Assembly: GCA_026931325.1 (NCBI GenBank)
Contig: JAIXLO010000044.1
Span: 1-64,000 of the forward strand
From: Chitinophagales bacterium
GTDB lineage: Bacteria > Bacteroidota > Bacteroidia > Chitinophagales > Chitinophagaceae
Direction: 5' to 3'
DNA length: 64,000 nt
Shown here: positions 36,283 to 47,500 of the stretch, in pieces
Numbering within the stretch: the stretch's first letter is position 1
Layout of the letters: each line of letters begins with the position of its first letter
Notes under the pieces: generated by a model
What the model saw: the letters and a program-made list of their open reading frames with translations, nothing else
The model's database searches: none
Told to the model about the DNA's origin: nothing
Program-made: the position numbers and the translations under genes

Positions 36283-37773
36283 TTATACAACTTTGGTAAT
36301 TTTTATCATATTGGTTGGTAAGTGCAACGAAACAGGAATACTACCAGTATTAATAACAATGTTACCAGGTTGAATAAAACCTCTTTCTTTTAAAATATTA
36401 ATTTGGTCTGAAATAATTCCATCAACACTTTCTTCTTCATCATAATAAAAAGCTCTAATACCCCAACTAAGACTAAGCTGATTAATTAAACTTTTTTCTT
36501 TAGAAAAAATATATAATGGCGAACTTGGTCTATAACTACTAAGCATAAAACCAGTATATCCACTTTGTGTCATACCTATTAAAGCATCTGCATCTACGTC
36601 TCTTGCAATTTTACAAGCATTGTAACAAATAGCATCACTTAAAAAAGAAGGTGAATGAGGTTGAGGCATTAAATCATATTCTCGATTATAACGATATTCT
36701 GTTTGCTCAACTTGAAGAATAATTTTTCTCATTGTTTCTACAACTAATGCAGGATGATTGCCAATAGCAGTTTCACCACTAAGCATTACTGCATCTGCTC
36801 CTTCTAATACGGCATTGGCAACATCTGTTATTTCGCTTCTGTTGGGTTTAATATGATCAATCATACTTTCCATCATTTGTGTAGCTACTATAACAGGCTT
36901 TGCTCTATGCAAACATTTTCTTATAATTTCTCTTTGTATTAATGGTACTTTTTCTACAGGAAGCTCAACACCTAAATCACCTCTTGCAATCATTATCCCA
37001 TCACTTTCTAAAATAATATCTCTAATATTATTTAAAGCTTCGGGTTTTTCTATTTTTGCAATAATTTTTGTTTTACTTTTTCTTTCATCTAATTTACTTC
37101 TTAGAATAACAATATCCTTTACACTACGAACAAAGCTAAGAGCAACCCAATCGCATTTTTGTTCTATCACAAATTCTAAATCTTCTAAATCTTTTTCTGT
37201 AAGAGCAGGTAATGAAATTTTTGTATCAGGTAAATTAACTCCTTTGTTAGATGATAAAATACCACCTACTGTAACTACAACTTTTACTTCATGTTCCTTA
37301 GATATATTAACAACCTTAACTTCAATTTTTCCATCATCAATTAATATTTTATTACCTACTTGTATATCTTCTGAAAAATTTGGATAACTGATATAAACTC
37401 TTTCTTTATTACCTATACATTTTTCATTTGTAAAAGTTAATTCATCTCCATTATTGAGTTGTATAGAATTGTTTTCAATTTCACCAATTCTAAGTTTTGG
37501 ACCTGATAAATCTGCAAGGATAGAAATATTGTAAGGTTGAGTTTTATTAATGTTTCTGATGTGTTCAATAATTTCAGCTTTATGTTCGTGCGTTCCGTGA
37601 GAAAAATTTAAACGAAAAACATTTACTCCAGTTTTTACAAGTTCTAAAAGTTTATCATAAGTATCACAAGATGGACCAACAGTTGCAACAATTTTTGTTC
37701 TGTGAGACATGTGGCTTACACCAGCAGAATGATCCATGTGTGAATGAAGGTATTTATCAATGTTTTTACTCAT
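36283..37773 (-). CDS. pyk: Pyruvate kinase
   Basis: This 496-aa enzyme transfers phosphate from phosphoenolpyruvate to ADP, the last step of glycolysis. Motifs: R-T-K-I-V-A-T-V-G-P-S, N-F-S-H-G (K+/substrate region), the catalytic I-A-K-I-E-K-P, M-I-A-R-G-D-L-G-V-E, and V-M-L-S-G-E-T-A-I-G. The N-terminus has about 24 residues (MSKNIDKYLHSHMDHSAGV) before the usual start of the barrel; a later ATG at M13 or M22 cannot be excluded. It starts 38 bases after pfkA, so the two irreversible glycolytic steps are in one operon. Confidence 0.95.
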   Translation of the reverse strand: MSKNIDKYLHSHMDHSAGVSHMSHRTKIVATVGPSCDTYDKLLELVKTGVNVFRLNFSHGTHEHKAEIIEHIRNINKTQPYNISILADLSGPKLRIGEIENNSIQLNNGDELTFTNEKCIGNKERVYISYPNFSEDIQVGNKILIDDGKIEVKVVNISKEHEVKVVVTVGGILSSNKGVNLPDTKISLPALTEKDLEDLEFVIEQKCDWVALSFVRSVKDIVILRSKLDERKSKTKIIAKIEKPEALNNIRDIILESDGIMIARGDLGVELPVEKVPLIQREIIRKCLHRAKPVIVATQMMESMIDHIKPNRSEITDVANAVLEGADAVMLSGETAIGNHPALVVETMRKIILQVEQTEYRYNREYDLMPQPHSPSFLSDAICYNACKIARDVDADALIGMTQSGYTGFMLSSYRPSSPLYIFSKEKSLINQLSLSWGIRAFYYDEEESVDGIISDQINILKERGFIQPGNIVINTGSIPVSLHLPTNMIKITKVV

Positions 37774-37811
37774 AGTATTTAATTCAAAGTTTTATTTTTT
37801 TCTTTAATAAA

Positions 37812-38801
37812 TTAAGATGTAAGAATTTTTACAATCTTCATCCATTCTTGTCCAATTTTTTGTTTTTGTTTTACTGCTTCATCTAAAGGTGTATAATAAA
37901 TTTTATTATTTATCACACCCACCATTACATTTCTTTTTCCACTAAGCAAACTTTCAACAGCATAAAATCCCATGTGGCTTGCAATTAATCTATCTTGACA
38001 AGTAGGAGAGCCACCACGTTGTATGTGCCCTAAAACACAAACTCTGGTATCTGCTGTAGGAATTCTTTCTTTAATAGCTTTTGCAACATTATTTGCACCT
38101 CCAAAATCATCTCCTTCTGCAACTACAATTAAGTTAACTAATTTTTTCCTTTTTTCTTTTTCTGTTAGTGAGCAAATAATTTCTTCCATATCAGTTTTAG
38201 TTTCTGGAATTAAAATATTTTCTGCTCCTGTAGCTATACCACTATGTAAGGCAATGTAGCCAGCATCACGTCCCATAACTTCTACAATAAAAAGCCTGTC
38301 ATGAGCATCCATTGTATCTCTTATTTTATCTATTGCTTGTACTGCAGTATTTACAGCTGTATCAAAACCAATAGTTGTATCACTACCAGCAATATCTTTA
38401 TCTATTGTACCTGGTAATCCAATACAAGGAATATCAAAATCTTTTGAAAATTGTTGTGCACCACGAAAGCTTCCATCGCCACCAATAATTACTAAACCAT
38501 CAATACCACGTTTTTTTAAATTGTTATATGCCTTCTCTCTTCCAGAAAATTCTAAAAATTCTTTACTTCTTGCTGTTTTTAAAATTGTTCCTCCTCGTTG
38601 TATAATATTAGCAACACTTCTACTATCCATTTTTATAATTTCATCATCAATCATTCCTGCATAACCTCTCATAATTCCATAAACTCCTAATCCTCTATAA
38701 ATCCCTGTTCTTACAACTGCTCTTATTGCTGCATTCATTCCAGGGCTATCGCCTCCAGAAGTTAATACTCCAATATTTGTAACACTATTTTTATTAGTCA
38801 T
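37812..38801 (-). CDS. pfkA: ATP-dependent 6-phosphofructokinase
   Basis: The 329-aa protein phosphorylates fructose 6-phosphate. It carries G-G-D-S-P-G-M-N-A-A-I-R near the N-terminus, I-I-G-G-D-G-S-F-R-G-A (a glycine after the Asp indicates ATP rather than pyrophosphate use), and P-G-T-I-D-K-D-I-A-G-S-D with the catalytic aspartate. E. coli has T-I-D-N-D at that place; here Lys replaces Asn, next to but not at the catalytic residue. Length and the absence of a second domain fit group I bacterial PfkA. It heads the pfkA-pyk-e(P4) operon. Confidence 0.95.
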   Translation of the reverse strand: MTNKNSVTNIGVLTSGGDSPGMNAAIRAVVRTGIYRGLGVYGIMRGYAGMIDDEIIKMDSRSVANIIQRGGTILKTARSKEFLEFSGREKAYNNLKKRGIDGLVIIGGDGSFRGAQQFSKDFDIPCIGLPGTIDKDIAGSDTTIGFDTAVNTAVQAIDKIRDTMDAHDRLFIVEVMGRDAGYIALHSGIATGAENILIPETKTDMEEIICSLTEKEKRKKLVNLIVVAEGDDFGGANNVAKAIKERIPTADTRVCVLGHIQRGGSPTCQDRLIASHMGFYAVESLLSGKRNVMVGVINNKIYYTPLDEAVKQKQKIGQEWMKIVKILTS

Positions 38802-38913
38802 ACTTTTTTATTATTTCTACTAAAACACTTTTAATAAATATTAAATTATGTTATTAAAAATGAAAATTGAGTTTTAAATTAACCGACAATATTAAGACTT
38901 TAAAATTGTATGA

Positions 38914-38921
38914 CAAAAGTA
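38914..38921 (-). promoter_or_regulatory. -7 box for the pfkA operon
   Basis: On the minus strand this is TACTTTTG, matching TAnnTTTG, 112 bases before the pfkA start. The -33 element is not evident. Confidence 0.3.
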
Positions 38922-39049
38922 GAAGGTTAATAGTGATGATTTTTAATAGCTTATAACTTTTAGAAATTTCTTAAAACAAAACGAGTTGAATAAAAATTTA
39001 TGAAGTAAGAAAATATTTTTTCCGAACTTTCGCCACTAAAATTTGAGTA

Positions 39050-39730
39050 GTGCAAAAGAGTAAACTTTTTTTCTTAAGTATTTTATCAGGAGTTTTATTA
39101 TTTGTAACATGGCCGCCATTGCCTTATGCATTTTTTGTTTTTATAGCATGGATTCCATTATTATTTGTTGCAGATAAAGTACCAACTAAAATTTCTTTTT
39201 TAGGTTATAGTTTTTTAACCTTATTTATTTGGAATAGTTGCACTACTTGGTGGATTTGGAATAGTACAGATATAGGAAGTGTATTTGCTATTGCTTTTAA
39301 TTGTTGTGTGATGTATTTGCCGTGGTGGGGATATTATAATTTTAAAAAGAAGTTTGGAAATAAGATTGGTTATGTTGCATTGATTTCTTTTTGGATGTTG
39401 TTTGAATTCATTCATCTTAATTGGGAATTAAGCTGGCCTTGGTTAACATTAGGAAATGTATTTGCAGAACAAACTAATTGGGTTCAATGGTACGAGTTTA
39501 CTGGAGTTGCAGGTGGTACACTTTGGATTTTAATTGTAAATATTTTATTGTACGATTTATTTAAAAAAATAAGATTTCAAAAACAAAATTCTTTTACAAA
39601 TAAAAAATTAGTTAGTAGAATAACTGTTTTAATGTTATTGATAATTATTCCAGCTTTTATTTCTATTAGTTTACAATTAAAAAATAAAAATAATGAAACT
39701 GCTATAAATAATGTAGTTATTGTACACTAA
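39050..39730 (+). CDS. lnt: Apolipoprotein N-acyltransferase, N-terminal membrane part (frame broken)
   Basis: This 226-aa frame starts with GTG (39050) and encodes a row of hydrophobic helices (ILSGVLLFVTWPPLPY, FVFIAWIPLLFVAD, GYSFLTLFIWN and others) plus W-E-L-S-W-P-W-L-T-L-G, the membrane part of Lnt. The frame stops at V-V-I-V-H-TAA, exactly where Lnt proteins of Bacteroidota continue with a Q-P-N-x-D-P-Y motif into the nitrilase domain. The continuation is present in another frame (39720-40646), so the gene seems to be split by a small indel at about 39725. Lnt adds the third acyl chain to lipoproteins in the periplasm. Confidence 0.85.
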   Translation: MQKSKLFFLSILSGVLLFVTWPPLPYAFFVFIAWIPLLFVADKVPTKISFLGYSFLTLFIWNSCTTWWIWNSTDIGSVFAIAFNCCVMYLPWWGYYNFKKKFGNKIGYVALISFWMLFEFIHLNWELSWPWLTLGNVFAEQTNWVQWYEFTGVAGGTLWILIVNILLYDLFKKIRFQKQNSFTNKKLVSRITVLMLLIIIPAFISISLQLKNKNNETAINNVVIVH

Positions 39731-40646
39731 TGTTGATCCTTATCAAAAGTTTGAAAGTGTATCAATAGCTAATCAAATAAAAAAATTAATTGAACTTTCT
39801 GAAAGTGCAATTGACTCTAATACAAAAATTGTGTTATGGCCCGAAACTGCTTTAAGTGCACAAGTTGCATTAAATGAGTTATCAATTGCACCTGTATATC
39901 AACCAGTTTTTAATTTTATCAATCGTCATCCAAATATTACTTTGATTACTGGAGTTGAAACTTATAAAATATTTACAGAACCTACAGAATATACTCAAAA
40001 AACAACACAAGGATTTTATTATGAAAGTTATAATGCAGCAGTTGCATTAAATAGTCAATCATCTATTCAATTTTATTATAAAAGTAAGTTAGTGCCTGGG
40101 GTAGAAACATTACCATCCTTTTTAAAAGTATTAGCTCCATTGTTTGAAAAATTTGGAGGTACAACAGGAGGCTATACCAAAGATGTACAATCAAAAATTT
40201 TTAAGACTGAAAAAAATCCTTATATGTCAGCACCAATTATTTGTTATGAAAGTGTGTATGGTGCTTATGTAGCTTCTTATATAAAAAAAGGTGCAAACTT
40301 AATTTCTATTATCACTAATGATGGTTGGTGGGGTAATACAGCAGGTCATAAACAACATTTGGCTTATGCAAAACTTAGAGCAATAGAAACAAGAACTTGG
40401 GTTGCACGAAGTGCTAATACAGGAATTAGTGCTGTAATAAATCCTTATGGAAAAATTTTAATTTCAAAAGGATGGGATAAACAAGGTAGTATAAAATTTG
40501 CAATTCCTTCAACTAATAATAAGCAAACCTTTTATGTTAGTTATGGAGATTATTTGTATAAAATATTTTCTGTAATAGCTGTTATTTTAATTATTTGGAA
40601 TTTTGTAGAGAAAATAAAAAATAGAAAATCAAAAACATCAAAATAA
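39720..40646 (+). CDS. lnt: Apolipoprotein N-acyltransferase, C-terminal nitrilase domain (frame broken)
   Basis: This frame (308 aa if a TTG start at 39720 is used) begins Y-T-N-V-D-P-Y-Q-K-F and is the extracytoplasmic carbon-nitrogen hydrolase domain of Lnt. The catalytic triad is visible: Glu in V-L-W-P-E-T-A, Lys in Y-K-S-K-L-V-P-G-V-E and Cys in A-P-I-I-C-Y-E-S-V. A final helix near the C-terminus (IFSVIAVILIIWNFV) is the last membrane span. It overlaps the N-terminal part by a few bases in a different frame and has no credible start, so it is most likely the second half of one gene damaged by a 1-2 base change. Confidence 0.85.
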   Translation: MYTNVDPYQKFESVSIANQIKKLIELSESAIDSNTKIVLWPETALSAQVALNELSIAPVYQPVFNFINRHPNITLITGVETYKIFTEPTEYTQKTTQGFYYESYNAAVALNSQSSIQFYYKSKLVPGVETLPSFLKVLAPLFEKFGGTTGGYTKDVQSKIFKTEKNPYMSAPIICYESVYGAYVASYIKKGANLISIITNDGWWGNTAGHKQHLAYAKLRAIETRTWVARSANTGISAVINPYGKILISKGWDKQGSIKFAIPSTNNKQTFYVSYGDYLYKIFSVIAVILIIWNFVEKIKNRKSKTSK

Positions 40647-40658
40647 ATTTTTAAAAAA

Positions 40659-41495
40659 GTGAATACACAAAAAACATTTTATTTCAAAGGCAGCACTATA
40701 ACATACAGAGTTATAGGAAAAGGGAAACCTGTAGTGTTGGTACATGGATTTGGTGAAACATCTGATATTTATCAAAAGCAAATTGACTTTTTAAAAAAAC
40801 ATTGTTTATTGATTGTTCCTGATTTACCTGGTAGTGGGAAAAGTAGTTTAATTACAACTTCTGAAGAAAAAAATAATGAAGAAGTTTCTGTAAAATACCC
40901 TGCTTCTATAAACGATTATGCAGATTGTATTGCTGCATTAGTTGAGCTTGAAAAGATAAACGGGTTTACATTATTAGGTCATAGTATGGGTGGTTATATT
41001 ACAATGGCTTTTGCAGAAAAATATTTTCATTTATTAAATGGTTTTGGATTAATTCATTCAACTGCTTATGCAGACAATGAAGTTAAAAAAGGAAATAGAA
41101 AAAGAGGCATTCAAATGCTAGGAGAATATGGAGGTTATGGATTTTTAAAAACTATTATTCCAAATTTGTTTGGAGAAAAATTTAAAAAAGAACATCCAGA
41201 ACAAATTAATGAATTAATAGAAGAATCTAAGAAGTTTGATGATAATGCTTTACAACAATATTATTTTGCTATGCATAATAGACCTGATAGAAGAAATGTT
41301 TTAAAGGAAAGTAAAGTACCAGTATTATTTATTGCAGGAACAGAAGATACTGTTGCACCAATTGATGATGTACTACAACAAGCAAGTTTACCTCAACAAT
41401 CTTTCATACATATTTTAGAAAATGTAGGACACATGGGTATGTGGGAAGCAACAGAAAGAGTAAATAATTATCTTTTAGAATTTATTAATAGATAA
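40659..41495 (+). CDS. Alpha/beta-fold hydrolase
   Basis: This 278-aa protein starts with GTG at 40659, 12 bases after lnt. It has the alpha/beta hydrolase core: V-L-V-H-G-F-G-E-T (oxyanion strand), L-L-G-H-S-M-G-G with nucleophile Ser109, an acidic residue in I-A-G-T-E-D-T-V-A and the histidine in N-V-G-H-M-G-M-W. It has no signal peptide, so it is cytoplasmic. The substrate (ester, lactone or similar) cannot be inferred. It is probably co-transcribed with lnt. Confidence 0.9.
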   Translation: MNTQKTFYFKGSTITYRVIGKGKPVVLVHGFGETSDIYQKQIDFLKKHCLLIVPDLPGSGKSSLITTSEEKNNEEVSVKYPASINDYADCIAALVELEKINGFTLLGHSMGGYITMAFAEKYFHLLNGFGLIHSTAYADNEVKKGNRKRGIQMLGEYGGYGFLKTIIPNLFGEKFKKEHPEQINELIEESKKFDDNALQQYYFAMHNRPDRRNVLKESKVPVLFIAGTEDTVAPIDDVLQQASLPQQSFIHILENVGHMGMWEATERVNNYLLEFINR

Positions 41496-41651
41496 ATGCA
41501 AATTATAATATCAACTACATAAGCAGCATAGTATTATCAAAAATGTTCTTATAGTGTTGATTTAAGATTTATTATTGCAATGTTAAAAGATATTAATGAT
41601 TAATATTAGCTATAATTAGTTTCGTATTTTTAACGCTTGGAAAATATTGTA

Positions 41652-44291
41652 ATGAAAAAATTTTTAGTTACTTGTTTAATTCTAATTGGGTTTAATCTTA
41701 CATCTAAAGCCCATCATATTTCAGGGGGTGAATTATTATATGAATATATAGGACCTGGAGATAATAATACTGATAGATATATTGTTACGATGCGTTTGTT
41801 TAGAGAGTGTGGCCCACCAGGACCAGATTTTGCAGGTTTAGATGGTGAAAATGTAACAATTGGAATTTACAATAATAATGGAATGACTTTAGTAGGAACT
41901 AAACAATTAGTTCAACAATTTTCAGGCACACCACCAATAGTACAAAATACATATGGAGCAAATCCATGCTTACAACCTTTTATAAATGTTTGCTATCAAA
42001 TTGGTACATGGAAAGCTACAATAGATTTACCAAAAACACCTTATGGTTATACACTTTCTTGGATAAGATATACAAGAACAGCAATAAATAATGTGTCTAA
42101 TTCTTCATCTCAAATGGGTGCAACTTTTTTGACAAAAATACCTGGCACAAATCAATTACCAACAGGAAATAATAGTTGCCCTCAATTTGCAGTAAGAGAC
42201 ACAAATACAGTTTGTATTAATTCAGAATTTATATTAGATTTTAGTGCTACAGATATAGATGGAGATTCTTTGGTTTATAAATTAAGCCCTGCTTATGATG
42301 GACAAAATGGACCTAAGCCAAGTCCATCACCTCCACCTCCTCAGGTATTAAGTCCAACATCTTTAGTTTATCCATCACCTTATAGTCCAACAAATCCTTT
42401 TGGTACGGGAGCTACAATTAATTCTCATACAGGAATAATTAGTGGTATTGCACCACCAGTTGCAGGTAAATATGTTGTTTGTGTAACTGTTGAAGAATGG
42501 AGAGATGGGGTTTTGATAAATGAACATAGAAAAGATATGATTTTAACAATAGCCAATTGCTCAACTGTAAAACCTGATGTTGGGCCAGATGATAGAACAT
42601 GTGATGGCTTTACTTATCATTTTGAAAATCTTGCTCCTAATCCTTCAATTATTTCTTATTTATGGAAATTTGGCGATGGCAGTACTTCAACATCTCCATC
42701 ACCAACTCATACATATACAGATACTGGTTTATACTTATTAATGTTAAAAGTTACTGCTGCTGGTGGATGTCAAGATTCTTCATATAAATATGTATATGTT
42801 TTCCCAGATTTTAATCCTGCAATTAATATACAAGGCTCATGTGTAGTATCTCCAATTAAATTTTATGATGCAACAACTTCTTCTTATGGTACTGTTAATT
42901 TTTGGAATTGGGATTTTGGAGATTTAACAACGACTGCAGATTTTTCAAACAATAAAGATTCGTCTTGGTTATTCCCTTCATCAGGTACTTATACTGTTAC
43001 TTTACTTACAGGTAATAGCAAAGGTTGTATGGATACTGTTACAAAAGTTTTTACAATTAGTGATTTACCAACTATTAATTTACCCTTTAAAGATACTTTA
43101 ATTTGTAGCATAGATACGTTGCCATTAATAGCAAATTCAACAGGTAATGCTTCATGGACTCCAAACTATAATATAGTAAATGCAAACACTTATCATCCAT
43201 TAGTTTTTCCAAAAGATACAACTACTTATGTGATAACTGTAAATAATGATGGATGTATAAGTAAAGATTCTATTAAAGTAAATGTATTAGATTTTATATC
43301 AGTTGATGCAGGTGCAGATTCTGTTGTTTGCCTGACAGATGAATTTAGATTACATCCTACAAGTCATGCACTTAGTTATTTATGGACTGCTTCAACTGGT
43401 GAAGTAGTTGCACCAGAAAAATATCCATTAGTAAAACCAATTAGTACAACAAAATATTATGTAACTGCAAATTTGGGAAAATGTCAAGATAAAGATTCTG
43501 TATTAATTACAACAATTCCATATCCAAAGGCACAAATTAATAATGTACAATCTATTTGTTATGGAAGTAATGTACAATTAAGTGCAAGTATTGTAGGTAG
43601 TAGTTTCTTATGGTCTCCTACAGAAAATATGCTCAATGAAAATACACTTACACCACTCGTTTCGCCTATTGATACAACTTTTTATATACTTACAGCTTAT
43701 GATACATTAGGATGCCCAAAACCTTATAGTGATACAGTTATGGTAGCTGTAATTCCTAAAGTAGAAGTTTTTGCTGGTAATGACACTGCTGTAATTATAA
43801 ATCAACCTTTACAGCTAAATACAGTAACAAGCCCAATACCTGCTTCAAGTACTTATAAATGGATGCCAAGTACTGGATTAAATAATACAAATATTTCTAA
43901 TCCAATTGCAACGCTTAATATAAATGCAGATTCAATAAAATATAAAGTTGTAGTTACAAGACCTGAAGGATGTAAAGGAGAAGATGAAATAGTTGTAAAG
44001 ATTTTTAAAACACAGCCAGATATTTTTATTCCAACTGCATTTACACCAAATAGTGATGGAAAAAATGATGTGCTAAAACCTATACCAGTTGGTATTACAA
44101 AAATTGATTTTTTCAGAATTTATAATCGTGCAGGGCAATTAATTTTTGAAACAAAAGAATATATGAAAGGTTGGGATGGTACTATTGGAGGAACTCCACA
44201 ACCAAGTGGTACTTATGTTTTTACAGCTCAGGGAGTAGATTATAAAGGAAAAATTATTTTCAAAAAAGGAACTGTGGTATTAATTAGATGA
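41652..44291 (+). CDS. T9SS type B sorting-domain surface protein with PKD and Ig-like repeats
   Basis: From the ATG at 41652 the 879-aa protein has a signal peptide (MKKFLVTCLILIGFN ... S-K-A) followed by H-H-I-S-G-G-E-L-L-Y-E-Y, the N-terminal cue of a common Bacteroidota surface protein family. Near the middle it carries PKD domains (Y-L-W-K-F-G-D-G-S and W-N-W-D-F-G-D), then Ig-like repeats. The C-terminus F-I-P-T-A-F-T-P-N-S-D-G-K-N-D-V-L is the gliding motility-associated (CHU_C, type B) sorting domain, with the final motif P-S-G-T-Y-V-F-T. This predicts export and cell-surface attachment by the type IX system. An upstream ATG at 41637 is possible but gives a poorer signal peptide. Confidence 0.85.
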   Translation: MKKFLVTCLILIGFNLTSKAHHISGGELLYEYIGPGDNNTDRYIVTMRLFRECGPPGPDFAGLDGENVTIGIYNNNGMTLVGTKQLVQQFSGTPPIVQNTYGANPCLQPFINVCYQIGTWKATIDLPKTPYGYTLSWIRYTRTAINNVSNSSSQMGATFLTKIPGTNQLPTGNNSCPQFAVRDTNTVCINSEFILDFSATDIDGDSLVYKLSPAYDGQNGPKPSPSPPPPQVLSPTSLVYPSPYSPTNPFGTGATINSHTGIISGIAPPVAGKYVVCVTVEEWRDGVLINEHRKDMILTIANCSTVKPDVGPDDRTCDGFTYHFENLAPNPSIISYLWKFGDGSTSTSPSPTHTYTDTGLYLLMLKVTAAGGCQDSSYKYVYVFPDFNPAINIQGSCVVSPIKFYDATTSSYGTVNFWNWDFGDLTTTADFSNNKDSSWLFPSSGTYTVTLLTGNSKGCMDTVTKVFTISDLPTINLPFKDTLICSIDTLPLIANSTGNASWTPNYNIVNANTYHPLVFPKDTTTYVITVNNDGCISKDSIKVNVLDFISVDAGADSVVCLTDEFRLHPTSHALSYLWTASTGEVVAPEKYPLVKPISTTKYYVTANLGKCQDKDSVLITTIPYPKAQINNVQSICYGSNVQLSASIVGSSFLWSPTENMLNENTLTPLVSPIDTTFYILTAYDTLGCPKPYSDTVMVAVIPKVEVFAGNDTAVIINQPLQLNTVTSPIPASSTYKWMPSTGLNNTNISNPIATLNINADSIKYKVVVTRPEGCKGEDEIVVKIFKTQPDIFIPTAFTPNSDGKNDVLKPIPVGITKIDFFRIYNRAGQLIFETKEYMKGWDGTIGGTPQPSGTYVFTAQGVDYKGKIIFKKGTVVLIR

Positions 44292-44323
44292 TTGAAAATT
44301 AAAAGCAACTTTAAATTTTAATT

Positions 44324-44331
44324 TATTTTTG
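44324..44331 (+). promoter_or_regulatory. Candidate -7 box in front of the PHP-domain T9SS gene
   Basis: TATTTTTG fits TAnnTTTG, 213 bases before the ATG at 44545. The distance is long and no -33 element is seen, so confidence is low. Confidence 0.25.
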
Positions 44332-44544
44332 CAGTTTAATTATTGATGGTAAATAGTTTCATAAATAATCATAATAGTTTATAATTTTTATTTTAAAATA
44401 TCCTATTTGCAAGTTCAATATCTAAGTAAAAAATTCTATTATTTATACTAAAGATTTTTTGATAGAAGATAATAGATTTCAATACCAACCAACTCCTAAG
44501 CCCTTTAAAACGAAAATGTTTTTAAGAATATATTTTTATTAATT

Positions 44545-47500
44545 ATGCAGAAAAACTTACTAACTTTTATTTTAGGAACTATTGTAATGATAGCACAAGG
44601 TCAAACACCTGTGCCAATGGCATCTCAAACAAATTATACTTACACAGAAAATTTTGCTGATATAAGTAATTGGACTTTCAAAACAAATCCTGATGATGGC
44701 ACTTTTATTTCAGGTAATGGAGCATTAGCATGGAGAGGTTTGGAACCTAATAATGTAGGAGCAATACCAAGTGCTACAAAAATTACTACAAACTCTACAT
44801 TCTTTCAAATTCCTCCTTCAGGCAATGGAGGTTATAGTAGTGGTATTTATAAAGGCAATCAAAAGTTAGAAATGCTCTCTACAGGCACAACAAACAATAC
44901 AAGTTCTGTAGCCATAGATTTTTATATGAATTTTACTGGAGTTAATGCAGGTACTTTAAGTTTTGATTGGGCTTCAATAAATAATTCTACAGGAAATAGA
45001 AGTAGCTCACTTAGAGTTTATGCCTCTGTTGATGGAGTAACTTTTAATGAAATTATTGCAGCGGCTGTTTTAAATTTTACTAATAATAATCCTACTGCTG
45101 GTAGCATTGTAAATGTATCGTTACCAACCATGTTTAATAATGCACCATCTGCATTCATTCGTTTTTATTATTATAATGGTACAGGAGGTTCTTCTGGTAG
45201 CAGACCAAGATTAAGTATTGATAATATAAAGGTTACTGCATTACCAACAACACCTTGTACTACACCAACAGCACAACCTACTAATTTTTCTTTAGGCAAT
45301 GTAACACATAATGCTATTAGTTTTTCATTTGATGATGCTAATCCTTCTCCTAATGATTATTTGATATTAATGAGTAATAGTGATAGCTTAACTACATTAC
45401 CTGTCAATGGAACAACATATAATGTAGAAGATGAGTTAGGAGATGCAACAATCGTAGGTATTACAAACAATACAATTTTTACTGCAACTAATTTAAATCT
45501 TTCTACAACTTATTACTTCTTTATTTTTTCTGTAAACAACTCTTGTACTGGTGGTCCATTATATTTAACAACATCTCCTTTAATAGGATATGCAACTACT
45601 ACTGCAGGTGCTTTACCTTGTTCTACACCAACAAGCCAGCCTACTAATTTAACATTTAATAATATTACTACAAGTAGTATTTCAGGTAGTTTTTCAGCTG
45701 CATCTAATACTGATGAATATTTAATTATAAGAAGTCTATCATCATCATTTACTGGTACATTAAATGATGGAACTACTTATAATGGAGGGATGGTTTTAGG
45801 TAATGGTACTGTAGTTACAAGAACAGCAGGAACAAGTTTTACAGTAAATAACTTAAGTAGTGGAACGAATTATTACTTTTATATTTTTGGATTAAATAAA
45901 AATGATTGTACAGGAGGTCCTGTTTATAATTCTTCTAACCCTTTAACAGGAAATATTTCTACAACTTCTTTACCACCATGTATTGCTCCTACTGATCAAC
46001 CTACTCAATTAAATTTTGTAGCATCTAATAATTATATTAATGGATATTTTGAAGCATCCTCTTCTGCTGATGGATATATAATTATTAGAACAACAACTTC
46101 AACGTTATCATCTAATCCACAAAATAATAATACTTATACTGCAGGTAGTGCAATAGGAAATGGTTTAGTTGTTCAAAGCGGTACATCAACAGCATTTATT
46201 GATGTAAATCTTGCAGCTTCTACAACTTATTATTATCACATTTTTGCAATGAATAATAATTGCACAGGGGGTGTTAAGTATTTAACTACAAATCCTTTAA
46301 TAGGTAATGCAACTACAACTGCAATTGCAGCAAGTAATTGGTATTTTGGAAATTTACATTCTCATTCATCTTATTCTGATGGAAACCAAGATAATACTTC
46401 ACTAACTCCTTCAGATGATTATGCTTATGCAAAAAATTCTTTGTGTATGGATTTCTTAGGAATATCTGAACATAATCATTCAGGAACAGGAATGAATATT
46501 AGTAAATGGCAACCTGGATTAGCACAAGCAGCAGCTGCTACTACTTCTGATTTTCTTGCTTTATATGGAATGGAATGGGGAGTAATAAGTAATGGAGGAC
46601 ATGTATTAGTTTATGGAACAGATCAACTAATTGGATGGGAAACTAATAATTATAATGTGTATGTACCAAAAAGTAATTATTTAGGTACACCAGAAACTAA
46701 TAATACTACAGGATTATTTAGAACAATTAATAATTTAGGAGGAAATACTTTTGCAACTTTAGCACATCCTAATTTTTCAGATTATAATGGATTGGCTAAC
46801 ACATCTTATAATGCAACTGCTGATAGTGCAATTGTAGGATCAGCTGTTGCAAGTGGAATAGCATTCAGCACAAATACAACTTACTCTAATCCCCCAACTT
46901 CTTATGGCTATTTTGATTTTTATACAAGATTATTAAGTAAAGGTTATCATATAGGACCAACAATGGATCATGATAATCACTATACCAATTTTGGAAGAAG
47001 TAATAATAATAGATTGGTTGTTGTTGCACCTTCATTAACACAAAATAATTTTTATACAGCAATGCGTAATAGGAGTTTTTATGCAACGGAAGATTGTGAT
47101 ACAAAAGTTGTTTTCACTTTGAATAATACTTCAATGGGTAATATAATTTCTGATTCGAGAGTACCTGCAATAACTGTTTATGCAAATGATCCAACAAGCC
47201 CATCTTCAACACCAACAATACGTTTAATGTATGGAGTAGTTGGTAATGGAGCTTTACCTTTTCAAGTTGCATTTGCCAATAATAAAGTTTTAAGTTATAC
47301 TGATTTTGCATTGACACAAGGAACTAATGGATATTATTATGCTGATATTTTAATTAATGGAAAAAGAACTGTTACAGCACCAATTTGGTACACAAAAAAT
47401 GCTGTAGTACCAGTTAAGTTAGTTTCTTTTAAAGCAACATTAAATACTGAAAGAAATTGGGTAAATATTTCTTGGTCAACTATTAATGAAATTAATAATA

